Source: Jiangella alkaliphila (GTDB lineage Bacteria; Actinomycetota; Actinomycetes; Jiangellales; Jiangellaceae). From it: 64,000 nucleotides of DNA. The notes under the pieces were generated by a model, which had not been told where the DNA came from, did not search any database, and worked only from the letters and a program-made list of their open reading frames with translations. Shown here one piece after another: positions 43,481-54,070 of the stretch. The translations under genes and the position numbers were made by a program. Location: positions 4,992,001 to 5,056,000 of the forward strand of contig NZ_LT629791.1 of assembly GCF_900105925.1 (NCBI RefSeq). The letters are read 5' to 3'. How positions within the stretch are numbered: the stretch's first letter is position 1; every line of letters starts with the position of its first letter.

Positions 43481-44479
43481 TCAGACCATGAGGCGGGAGC
43501 CTGGACCAGCCCCTCGAGTCCACTGGACAGGCTCCGGGCGCACCGGGCAACGCTCGATCGCCGCAGCGAACCTTGCCGCCAGCCGCTTTCGGTCGTGCCG
43601 CGCCTGTTCCCAGCCGTACCGCACCACCTCCAACCCCAGCTCGCGAAGACGCCATTCACGTTCTCGCTGATCAGCGACGACTCGACCCGCATCCAGGCGG
43701 TTGTCGTACTTGAGCGAACCATCGGCTTCGAACACCAGCCAGCGGTCCGGCAGCAGGTGATCGACCCGGTAGCGTCTCTCGCCTGTGTCAATCCAGGCGT
43801 TCGACATCGGCACCGGCAGGTCGTGCGCGATGAACGCCAGCCGCCCCAGCGACTCCAGTGCACTCTCCGCGTAGGCATCGGCGTGCTCGATCACCCAGGC
43901 GGCTTCCCGGCTGCCGCGCCAACCCGATTGGACGCCGAGCACCCCTCGTAGGTCGGCGACGGTGACGCCCGACGACAGCGCCGCGTCAGCCACGACGATC
44001 GCGTCCGCACGCGGCGCTACCCGGGCGACGTCGACCACCGTCCGAGGTAGCGAGGTCAGCCGGCAACGATCCTGGTAGCGGCACTGGTTCGGCGGCAGCG
44101 CAGCCACGCGTACGGTCCCGTACCGGCTGTTCACCGCCGAGCCGGCGCCGTCCGCCAGACACACCACGGGCCGGGCGGGCGGCGCGTTGATAGGCGGCAG
44201 CCCGTACAGGGCCGCCGCGGACCAACCGGCCGCGAACGCTCGAGTGCCGCAGGCGAGCGTGAACGCCCGAGACCGCAGGCCGAACGCGGCCCACTCGTCG
44301 GCGTCGCGATAGGTCGATGCGCACGCGTACACACCGCGGGCGAGCCGTACCAGGAGCCCGGCCTGCGCCAGACGCGTCAACCGTGGCCTGGTGATGCCCC
44401 GCAGCCGCGCTTCGGCGACGCTGAAGACGCCGCGGCCGGCGCGGAGGAGGCGGGTGATGTCGTCGGGTAGGGATCGCAT
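43481..44479 (-). CDS. AbiEi-like protein with C-terminal DUF559-type nuclease-like domain
   Basis: The 332-residue protein opens with a winged-helix (SVAEARLRGITRPRLTRLAQ, then RGVYAC), the AbiEi antitoxin N-terminus. The centre has RLTSLPRTVVDVARV. The C-terminal part (RYRVDHLLPDRWLVFEADGS, then KYDN) matches the PD-(D/E)xK core of DUF559/Vsr-like proteins. Such proteins occur singly in actinobacteria without an AbiEii toxin, as here. It could act in DNA binding or cleavage, but no activity is shown. Confidence 0.75.
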   Translation of the reverse strand: MRSLPDDITRLLRAGRGVFSVAEARLRGITRPRLTRLAQAGLLVRLARGVYACASTYRDADEWAAFGLRSRAFTLACGTRAFAAGWSAAALYGLPPINAPPARPVVCLADGAGSAVNSRYGTVRVAALPPNQCRYQDRCRLTSLPRTVVDVARVAPRADAIVVADAALSSGVTVADLRGVLGVQSGWRGSREAAWVIEHADAYAESALESLGRLAFIAHDLPVPMSNAWIDTGERRYRVDHLLPDRWLVFEADGSLKYDNRLDAGRVVADQREREWRLRELGLEVVRYGWEQARHDRKRLAARFAAAIERCPVRPEPVQWTRGAGPGSRLMV

Positions 44480-44546
44480 GCCGACAAGATCAACACGACC
44501 GGCCGCTCGCCGCCACCGCCGATCCCGGAAATGTGGACAACGCGGC

Positions 44547-44585
44547 GCCGCCGGGCGGCCTGTGGAGAACAGACCGCCCGGCGGC
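44547..44585 (-). terminator. Aconitase terminator hairpin
   Basis: GCCGCCGGGCGG (44547-44558) and CCGCCCGGCGGC (44574-44585) are exact complements with a 15-nt loop. It lies 12 bases after the aconitase stop codon, on the downstream side. Confidence 0.75.
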
Positions 44586-44597
44586 GGCGTACGAATC

Positions 44598-47393
<2,796 letters not shown>

Positions 47394-47524
47394 GTTCGAT
47401 CCCCAACCTCTCGCATCCGTGGCGTTCCCGCACATCGTCGCGCACTCGCGGTGGCGGCGGCGCGCTGAGGCTCGCCTAACTGTCCGGTCACTGTCCGGGC
47501 ACCCCAGCCCGAGCCGGAGAAGTC

Positions 47525-47538
47525 TCTTGAAGTCAAGA
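47525..47538 (-). promoter_or_regulatory. Perfect dyad TCTTGA-AG-TCAAGA upstream of acnA
   Basis: The 6-bp arms are perfect, in an AT-rich patch 132 bp before the aconitase start. On the minus strand it includes TTGACT, a -35-like hexamer, so a regulator binding here would affect acnA transcription. A TetR-type AcnR or an iron/oxygen regulator is possible, but no motif match was made. Confidence 0.5.
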
Positions 47539-47605
47539 TATCACGGCGGCCGGGACGTCGATCGGCGCCCGCGGACACCGTCCTCCCAATAGTCTGTTGC
47601 TCGCC

Positions 47606-48787
47606 ATGATGACTCGCAGCCGCTCCGTCGTGACGTCGCTCCTCGCCGTGCTCCTCGTGGCCGCTTGCTCGGGCGGGTCGGAGCCCTCCGGTGCACCGTC
47701 GTCCGGCGGGCCGGACGAGGACCTGCCGGCCGCGCCCGTCGAGGACACCGTCGCCCTCATCTCGCCGCACCTGGTCCAGGACGACCTCCAGGTCGAGCCG
47801 GTCGCCACGCCGCAGCGCCTCGTCCTCCCGTCCGTCACCGTCATCGTCGACGGCGTCCAGACGCTCGACCTGCTCACCGCCGACGTCGTCGGCGCCCTGA
47901 CGGAGGCGTCGGCCGACGACGGCGAGGAGTACCGGCCCGCCGACGGACAGGCCGTCTACGCCTGGCGAGTCACCTTCGAGCCGGGTCCGGCGATGTCGGC
48001 CGACGTGTTCGCCCCCTTCGAGCCGGAGCAGAGCCCGCGCGACGCGTCGGCGACGGTGCGGCTCGACGCGGGCGGCGACCCGCTCCCCGTGGTCGGCGAG
48101 TTCGGCCCGGACGAGCTGACATTCGAGTGCCCCGAGCTGCCCTGCGCCGAGGACGAGCCCGCCGAGCGGATCCTGCTGGCGACGGTCGACGCCGACTCCT
48201 CCCCCGCGCTGGTGGCCACCGTCGACGGCGAGGAGCTGCGGCTCGACCTCGCGACGGGGGAGGTCACCGGCGACGTCTCACTGATCGCCCAGGACGGCGC
48301 GGAGTTGACCTTCCCGCATCCGGTCGAGTGGCCACTGACCACGTACGTCGTGCGCACGCCCGAGCAGCTGGAGGCCGAGCTCGGCAGCGGACTCGGCGAC
48401 CAGACCCGCGAGGGCGCCCGCGTCGTCTACCAGGGCCGGTTCGAGGAGGTCGTCCTGACGCCGTTCGACCGCGCCCGCGGCTGGGCGCCGTCCGGCCAGG
48501 CCTGGCTCGTCGTCCCGGTCGAGGACCCGCTCCAGCGCGTCGTCGACGGCTGGTGGGAGGCGACGCTCGACCTCGCCGCGAGCTGGGTGCTGCAGCACGA
48601 CGGCGCCACCCTGCCCGCCGCCGAGCCGGTCGACAGTGGCGCTCCGGTGGTCTTCCTGGTGCCCGACGACCTCGAGGCCGCGACGCTCGTCTACCAGCCG
48701 ACGGGGACGGTCAGCACGCGCGCTCCTGACACGACGTACGAGTTCCAGGTCGACGAGCCGCTGACCGCCGAGCTGTCGCTGAGCTGA
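47606..48787 (+). CDS. Large secreted lipoprotein
   Basis: The 393-residue protein starts MMTRSRSVVTSLLAVLLVAACS (ATG 47606) with lipobox LVAAC. It has a Ser/Pro-rich linker and then mostly beta-rich, acidic sequence with few cysteines (FECPELPC is one pair). No enzyme motif is visible. TAGTCT lies 10 bp before the ATG and no ribosome site is evident, suggesting a near-leaderless mRNA; TTG 47597 is a second possible start. It is divergent from acnA. Function unknown. Confidence 0.75.
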   Translation: MMTRSRSVVTSLLAVLLVAACSGGSEPSGAPSSGGPDEDLPAAPVEDTVALISPHLVQDDLQVEPVATPQRLVLPSVTVIVDGVQTLDLLTADVVGALTEASADDGEEYRPADGQAVYAWRVTFEPGPAMSADVFAPFEPEQSPRDASATVRLDAGGDPLPVVGEFGPDELTFECPELPCAEDEPAERILLATVDADSSPALVATVDGEELRLDLATGEVTGDVSLIAQDGAELTFPHPVEWPLTTYVVRTPEQLEAELGSGLGDQTREGARVVYQGRFEEVVLTPFDRARGWAPSGQAWLVVPVEDPLQRVVDGWWEATLDLAASWVLQHDGATLPAAEPVDSGAPVVFLVPDDLEAATLVYQPTGTVSTRAPDTTYEFQVDEPLTAELSLS

Positions 48788-48925
48788 TCCGAAGTTCTTG
48801 TCGCCCGGCTGTCACATTCGGGCTCCGGAAAGCACCCATAGAGGGTGTGAGGCTTTGGATGCTGTTGCTGAGTGTGTGGTCGTGCTGGAGGGCGGCTACG
48901 CGGGTGACGTGCGCGCACAGCCGGC

Positions 48926-48954
48926 CGGGCCGGGGGTCGCGCGGGTCCGGCCCG
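48926..48954. terminator. GC-rich hairpin between convergent genes
   Basis: CGGGCCGG (48926-48933) and CCGGCCCG (48947-48954) are exact complements. It sits four bases beyond the stop of the acyltransferase (minus strand) and about 140 bp after the lipoprotein stop. The rest of this 170-bp gap shows nothing coding. Confidence 0.55.
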
Positions 48955-48957
48955 CCG

Positions 48958-50349
48958 TCAGTGCGCATCCGTCTTCCGGACGCGCCGCCGTCCCTCGATG
49001 CACGGGCGCCGCCGTAGCCGCAGCCGCCGCCCGAGCCAGCGCGCGAACGCCGTCACGGCCAGTAGCGCGGCACCGAGCGCGAGCAGCCAGACCGGCCGGG
49101 TCAGCCACCACGTCGCAGTCCCCGGCCGAGGCGGCAGCTCATCCACGGCGAGCACAACACCGAACGCCGCCACGAGCACCAGGAGGTGCCAGAGGTACAC
49201 CGTCATCGCCACGCCGCCGAAGCGCCGCACCACTGCCCACGGCGCCGGCCGATGCAGCCAGCCGAGCAGCCGCGGCCGGGCCAGCAGCAGGGCCGCGCCC
49301 TGGCCGATGCTCAGCACCAGCACGCACACGGTCGGCGGAGACATGTTCGAGAGCTCGCCCGGCAGACCGACCATGCTGACCGGATACGGACCCGGGCCGG
49401 TCAGCACCACGAGTGCGGCCAACCCGGCGGCGAGCACGGCCCACAACCGGCGTCGCGACACCACCTCGAACCGGCCGTCGCCGTACCAGACGCCGAGCTG
49501 GTGCGCGAAGAGCCAGACCAGCGCCAGGTTCGCCGCGGCGACCGCAGCGGCGACCGCAGCAGCCGCGGCCGGCCAGCCGGTCAGCGTTCCGCCCGGTCCA
49601 GCGGGCAGGCCCGCGGCCGGCCCGGCGGTCAGTCGCACGGCGTCGACGGCCACGGCGCCGGACGCGAGCACGGCCAGCACCGTCCGCGGGACGGCCGCAT
49701 GCCAACGCAACAGGAAGGGAGCGACCACGATGATCCCGGTGTAGACGGCCAGGAACCACAGCGGCTGCACCAGCAGGCCGGCCACCGCGAGGGCATCGCC
49801 TGCCGGCACCCCGGCCGCCAGTGCGACCACCGCGACCACCGGCACCGCGGCCAGGAACACCGCCGCCGGCCGCCACAGCCGGACCAGCCGCGACCGCACG
49901 AAGTCCCGGGGCCCGCCGCCGGCCGCGACCGTCCGCCGCCAGACGGTGCGGTTGGCGAACCCACCGGCCATGAAGATGAGTGGCATCACCTGCAGCACCC
50001 ACGTCGCCGGCCGCAGGGCCGGGAGGAAGGAGAGAGCGTTCTCGCCCACGATCCGGCCGCTGGGCGACACCGAGAACGACGCCATCAGCCAGTGCCCGGC
50101 GACGACGATCGCCAAGCTGCCCGCCCGCGCCGCGTCGACCAGCCGGTCCCGCCCGCCTGAGTGGTCGCGCTCAGCTGAGCGGTCGCGGTTGGCCGAGCGG
50201 TCGCTGTCGCGGCTGACGGGGTCACCGCGGCCGAGGCCGGCGGGGTCGGCGCGGCCGGGGTTGGCCGGATGGGCGCCGCCGAGGCCGGCGTGGGCGTCCG
50301 CGGGTTGGCGCCCGCGGCCGGAACCACCGTGGTTCAGGCGGCCGGTCAT
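48958..50349 (-). CDS. Membrane acyltransferase (acyltransferase-3-like)
   Basis: The 463-residue protein has a hydrophilic, repetitive N-terminus (SRDSDRSANRDRSAERDHSG) followed by about 10 hydrophobic helices. Residues such as GHWLMAS and PLIFMAGGFANRTV, then WHLLVLVAAFGVVLAV, are typical of the acyltransferase-3 (OafA/NodX) group that acetylates envelope polysaccharides. ATG 50349 overlaps the preceding phospholipase stop (ATGA). Substrate unknown. Confidence 0.82.
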   Translation of the reverse strand: MTGRLNHGGSGRGRQPADAHAGLGGAHPANPGRADPAGLGRGDPVSRDSDRSANRDRSAERDHSGGRDRLVDAARAGSLAIVVAGHWLMASFSVSPSGRIVGENALSFLPALRPATWVLQVMPLIFMAGGFANRTVWRRTVAAGGGPRDFVRSRLVRLWRPAAVFLAAVPVVAVVALAAGVPAGDALAVAGLLVQPLWFLAVYTGIIVVAPFLLRWHAAVPRTVLAVLASGAVAVDAVRLTAGPAAGLPAGPGGTLTGWPAAAAAVAAAVAAANLALVWLFAHQLGVWYGDGRFEVVSRRRLWAVLAAGLAALVVLTGPGPYPVSMVGLPGELSNMSPPTVCVLVLSIGQGAALLLARPRLLGWLHRPAPWAVVRRFGGVAMTVYLWHLLVLVAAFGVVLAVDELPPRPGTATWWLTRPVWLLALGAALLAVTAFARWLGRRLRLRRRPCIEGRRRVRKTDAH

Positions 50350-50954
50350 CGAAACCGCCGGACGATCGACGGCGAGAGGAGGGCGCCGGCGATGAGCGCG
50401 GCCGACACGAGGTACGGCCAGACCGCCTCGTCGCCTGGGTTGCCGTAGCCCTGGCGCCACGAGTTGAACCCGACGGCGCCGGCGGTCGCCCGGGCGAGCG
50501 CCGCGCAGGTCGTGCCGCCGTCCACCTCGGCACAGCGGTCATGCAGGTCCGCGGCGAACCGGTCGTCGATCGCATGGCGCGCCCACGGGCCCAGCTCGCC
50601 GCCCTTCACCGTCGCGTAGCGGAGCAGGTCGTAGCCGAGGTCGTGCGCCCGGCATGCGGGGCCGAAGTCGTAGTCGGTGCTGCCCAGCCACGAGCAGCCG
50701 CCGGCCGGGTCGATCATCAGCACCGCCCCGTCCGGGCCGGCCACGGCGACCGGGTCGTACCCCTCGACGGCGGCGAAGTCGGCGGGGATCGCCGCCGCGA
50801 GGTCACCGGGACCAGCCGGCTGCTCGGTCAGGACGGTGACGGCGTGTGCGGCCGCCGCGTTCTCCGGAGCCGACGGCGACGCCACCTGCCCGGCGCCGGT
50901 CAGCGCGAACGACGCGGCCACGGCGGCCGCGACCAGTGCGATGCGATTCCACAT
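50346..50954 (-). CDS. Secreted prokaryotic phospholipase A2-like protein
   Basis: The 202-residue protein has a signal (MWNRIALVAAAVAASFALTG), the PLA2 catalytic segment CSWLGSTDYDFGPACRAHDL with the HD dyad and flanking cysteines, RCAEVDGGTTCAALA as a second disulfide pair, and a C-terminal helix (YLVSAALIAGALLSPSIVRR) that may anchor it. It would hydrolyse phospholipids outside the cell. It is translationally coupled to the acyltransferase. Confidence 0.85.
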   Translation of the reverse strand: MWNRIALVAAAVAASFALTGAGQVASPSAPENAAAAHAVTVLTEQPAGPGDLAAAIPADFAAVEGYDPVAVAGPDGAVLMIDPAGGCSWLGSTDYDFGPACRAHDLGYDLLRYATVKGGELGPWARHAIDDRFAADLHDRCAEVDGGTTCAALARATAGAVGFNSWRQGYGNPGDEAVWPYLVSAALIAGALLSPSIVRRFR

Positions 50955-51077
50955 GCCGCGGACGCTAGGAACGCGGCCGCGCCGCATCGTCACGCTGCGG
51001 AGCCAGGTTCGGCGTACCCCGCTGGTATCCCCTGAGGGACACCTCCGTAGTACGACGCACCGCCGCGGCCGCCGCCC

Positions 51078-51083
51078 TAATGT
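51078..51083 (+). promoter_or_regulatory. -10 element TAATGT of leaderless kinase transcript
   Basis: TAATGT lies seven bases before GTG 51091 with no ribosome site. About 30-60 bp further upstream, a CTGAGGGACACCTCCGTAG segment may hold an activator site. Confidence 0.5.
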
Positions 51084-51090
51084 GAGTCGC

Positions 51091-52968
51091 GTGAACGGCG
51101 AACGGCGCACCATCCGCTCGTGGCTGCCGTGGCTGGGCGCCGCGGCGGCGTTCGTCGTGACCCTGCAGACGGCCGGCGACGTGCTGGACGTGCCGCTCAA
51201 CGCGACCCCGCTGGTCGCGGCCGCCGCCGCGGTGCCGCTCGGCCTGATCGCGACGCTGCCGGCGCTCGGCTGGCTGCTCTCGGCCGGGTCGGCGCTCCTG
51301 GTGTCGCAGGTCTACGACGCGGTCGACGGCGACCCCTGGCCCTGGCCGACGGTGCACGGCGTCGTGCTGCTGGCGCTGCTGTTCGCGACGGGGCTGCTGC
51401 CGCTGCCCTGGTCACGCTCCCCCGCCGACGCCGAGGAAGGGGGCGCCGAGGCGAGCGTCGGCGGCGGACGGACGCGGCGGTCGCGGGTGGCGAGGGTGCT
51501 GGGCGAGCTCGCCGTCCCGGTCGTGGCGACCGTCGCGACCGCGTTCCTGTTCGCCGTCTCGGTGCCGGACGACCTGCGGGCCGGCTGGGCGGTCGGGGCA
51601 TCGGCCGTCGGGGTGGCGGGGATGGTCGCCCGGCGCCTTCCGCTGTTCCGCGTCCCGCCGGCCGAACCACCGGTGCCGGTCGGCGACCTGCCCGCGCTGC
51701 TCCGCACCGGACTCAGCCAGGTCGTGGCCGACTGGGGTCCGCCGCCGGCCGTCGAGCCGAGCGGGGTCGCGCCCTGGGTGCGCCGCTACGTGCCGTGGCT
51801 GGCCGCGTTCGTCGTGTTCTGGACCGCGATCTCGACCGTCGAGGCGTCGGTCGAGATCCATGCGCTACTGGTGCCGGTCGTCGGGGTGGCGATGGCGTTG
51901 CCGGCCGGGCTGGTCGACCGGAGCCCCCTCGTCGGCTGGCGCCTCGCCACCGTCCTCGGCGTCGTGCTGGCGCTGCTCGGCACACCGAGCGAGGGCGAGT
52001 ACGACGGCGCCTGGCCGGTGATCTTCCAGTGGGTCTGGCTCGCGACGGTGTTCTTCGTCGCCGTCCGGTACGACCGGTGGACGACGGTCTGCGCGTGGGC
52101 GATCACCGTCGCCGCCATGCTCACCGGCACGGGCGACGACGCGGGTACGGCGGTGACGATGATCGTCGCGGCGACGGCGATCGTGGTCATCGGCGACCTC
52201 GTCCGCGCCCGCCGCACCGCGAGCCGCGACCTCGAGCGGCAGACCGAGCTCAGCGAACTGGAGAAGGCCCGCCGCACCGTCCTGGAGGAACGCAGCCGCA
52301 TCGCCCGCGACCTCCACGACGTCGTCGCACACCACATGTCGATGGTCGTCGTCCAGGCCGAGACGGCGCCCTACCGCATCGACGGACTGTCCGACGACGC
52401 GCGCGCCGAGTTCACGTCCATCAGCGGGTCGGCCCGGCAGGCGCTGGACGAGATCCGCGGCCTGCTCGGCGTGCTGCGCGGGACGGACGAGACGGTCACG
52501 CTGGCGCCGCAGCCGGGTCTGGCCCAGCTCACCGACCTGGTCGACGGCGCCCGGCGGTCGGGCGTGGCGGTCGAGCTGACGACGGCCGGGGCTCCGGCGA
52601 CGGAGGTCTCGGCCGCGGTGGGTCTGTCGGCATACCGGATCGTGCAGGAGTCGCTGGCCAACGCCGTCCGGCACGCGCCGGGCACCGAGGTCACGGTCGA
52701 CGTGTCGTACACGGCACAGGCGGTCGAACTGCGGGTGCGCAACACGGCACCGGCCGTGGCTGTGGCGACGAGCAAGAGCGACGCCAGCGGGCACGGCTTG
52801 CCCGGCATGCGGGAACGGGCCGCCGTCGTGGATGGGACGTTGACGGCCGGGCCGACCGCGACCGGCGGGTTCGCCATCGCCGCGGTGCTGCCCTACCAGG
52901 CCGGAGCACCGGCCGCGCCCGGACTTCCGCACGACAGCGCGGCCGAGACCGAGGAGCCCACCGCATGA
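51091..52968 (+). CDS. NarL-type sensor histidine kinase
   Basis: A 625-residue membrane kinase with about 12 hydrophobic stretches in the first 370 residues, a HisKA_3 dimerisation motif with ERSRIARDLHDVVAHHMSMV (His in RDLHD), and a C-terminal HATPase with ESLANAVRHAPGTEV and GHGLPGMRERA. The sensor has no recognisable input domain besides the helices, so it may sense the membrane or envelope. Its stop overlaps the regulator start (ATGA). Confidence 0.9.
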   Translation: MNGERRTIRSWLPWLGAAAAFVVTLQTAGDVLDVPLNATPLVAAAAAVPLGLIATLPALGWLLSAGSALLVSQVYDAVDGDPWPWPTVHGVVLLALLFATGLLPLPWSRSPADAEEGGAEASVGGGRTRRSRVARVLGELAVPVVATVATAFLFAVSVPDDLRAGWAVGASAVGVAGMVARRLPLFRVPPAEPPVPVGDLPALLRTGLSQVVADWGPPPAVEPSGVAPWVRRYVPWLAAFVVFWTAISTVEASVEIHALLVPVVGVAMALPAGLVDRSPLVGWRLATVLGVVLALLGTPSEGEYDGAWPVIFQWVWLATVFFVAVRYDRWTTVCAWAITVAAMLTGTGDDAGTAVTMIVAATAIVVIGDLVRARRTASRDLERQTELSELEKARRTVLEERSRIARDLHDVVAHHMSMVVVQAETAPYRIDGLSDDARAEFTSISGSARQALDEIRGLLGVLRGTDETVTLAPQPGLAQLTDLVDGARRSGVAVELTTAGAPATEVSAAVGLSAYRIVQESLANAVRHAPGTEVTVDVSYTAQAVELRVRNTAPAVAVATSKSDASGHGLPGMRERAAVVDGTLTAGPTATGGFAIAAVLPYQAGAPAAPGLPHDSAAETEEPTA

Positions 52969-53630
52969 CCACACGCGTGCTGATCGTGGACGACCAGGCG
53001 ATGGTGCGGGAAGGGTTCGGGGCGCTGCTGGCGGCGCAGGACGACCTCGAGGTGGTCGGGAGCGCGGCCAACGGGGCCGAGGCGGTCGACGCGGTGTGGA
53101 GGAAGCAGCCGGACGTGGTGTTGATGGACGTGCGGATGCCGGTGCTGGACGGGCTGGAGGCGACCCGGCGCATCCTCAAGGCGCCCGGCGACCGGCACCC
53201 GCGCGTCATCATGCTCACCACGTTCGACCTCGACGACTATGTGTACGAGGCGCTGCGGGCCGGCGCCAGCGGCTTCCTGCTGAAGGACGCGCCGGCGGCC
53301 GACCTCGTGCACGCCGTCCGGGTGGTGGCCGCCGGGGACGCGCTGCTGGCGCCGTCGATCACCCGGACGCTGATCGCCGACTTCGCCCGCCGGCCGCAGC
53401 AGAACCGCCCCCGGCCGGACCAGCTCAGAGTGCTGACGCCGCGGGAGACCGAGGTGCTCAAGCTGATCGCCGCCGGCCGGTCGAACGGCGAGATCGCCGA
53501 CACGCTCGTGCTCGCCGAGCAGACGGTGAAGACCCACGTCGGGCGGATCCTGATGAAGCTGGACCTGCGCGACCGCGCCCAGGCCGTCGTCATCGCCTAC
53601 GAGACCGGGCTCGTGCAGCCGGGCGGCTGA
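52965..53630 (+). CDS. NarL/LuxR-type response regulator
   Basis: The 221-residue protein has a receiver (VLIVDDQAMVREGFGALLAA; phosphoacceptor Asp in VVLMDVRMPVLDG) and a GerE helix-turn-helix (LTPRETEVLKLIAAGRSNGE, then TVKTHVGRILMKLDLRD). It is the partner of the preceding kinase. Targets are unknown; no site for it was identified with confidence in the window. Confidence 0.93.
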   Translation: MTTRVLIVDDQAMVREGFGALLAAQDDLEVVGSAANGAEAVDAVWRKQPDVVLMDVRMPVLDGLEATRRILKAPGDRHPRVIMLTTFDLDDYVYEALRAGASGFLLKDAPAADLVHAVRVVAAGDALLAPSITRTLIADFARRPQQNRPRPDQLRVLTPRETEVLKLIAAGRSNGEIADTLVLAEQTVKTHVGRILMKLDLRDRAQAVVIAYETGLVQPGG

Positions 53631-53700
53631 AAGACCGATCCCTGCCTGATTCCGGGCAGAAAATTGGCAATCGCCGCGCCACGAAGGCATGGTGGGACGC

Positions 53701-53967
53701 GTGACCCACACCGCCGCGGATCTCGTCGAGCAGATCATCCGGACGACGGGGCTGCCGGCGGGCGAGGCGCGGCGGGTCGTCGCGGACGTCGCGGCGTACT
53801 TCTCCGAGCCGGTCGACGACTACGTGCGACGCCGCCACCAGGAGCTGCAGCTGCGCGGCGGCAAGAACGACGAGATCTTCGACCGGATCCGCGCCGAACT
53901 GGCGCACCGGCCGGTCCGCGCGCCGGACCTGTCCGCCCGGCAGCTCCGCCGCATCGTCTACGGCTGA
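53701..53967 (+). CDS. Small conserved helical protein (88 aa) before glmS
   Basis: The product begins MTHTAADLVEQIIRTTGLPA and is helical, with AAYFSEPVDDYVRRRHQEL and a basic end (LSARQLRRIVYG). GTG 53701 has GGTGGGA upstream; ATG 53689 would add four residues. It has no recognised domain. A three-unit tandem repeat starts directly behind the stop. Confidence 0.6.
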   Translation: MTHTAADLVEQIIRTTGLPAGEARRVVADVAAYFSEPVDDYVRRRHQELQLRGGKNDEIFDRIRAELAHRPVRAPDLSARQLRRIVYG

Positions 53968-53969
53968 CA

Positions 53970-54008
53970 CGGCCGACTGACGCGGCCGGCTGACGCGGCG
54001 GGCTGACG
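53970..54008 (+). repeat. Three tandem 13-bp repeats CGGCCGRCTGACG
   Basis: CGGCCGACTGACG (53970-53982), CGGCCGGCTGACG (53983-53995) and CGGCGGGCTGACG (53996-54008) lie end to end, with a partial copy overlapping the stop of the previous gene. The array fills the start of the 103-bp gap before glmS. It may be replication slippage of the gene end or a binding array. Confidence 0.6.
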
Positions 54009-54070
54009 CCGTCCCCTGGTCGCCCAACGACCACCCGACTACACACGAACCCAACGAGAGGACACCCGGC

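Noticed and set aside
44532-44540. TGTGGACAA, complement of a DnaA box
   Set aside because: A single box with no cluster, dnaA gene or AT-rich unwinding region; not an origin.
48798-49379. Plus-strand frame opposite the acyltransferase
   Set aside because: Arg/Ser/Ala-rich shadow; the minus-strand membrane protein is the real gene.
53898-54070. glmS ribozyme or riboswitch before glmS
   Set aside because: No ribozyme core is visible; the gap is 103 bp and mostly tandem repeat.
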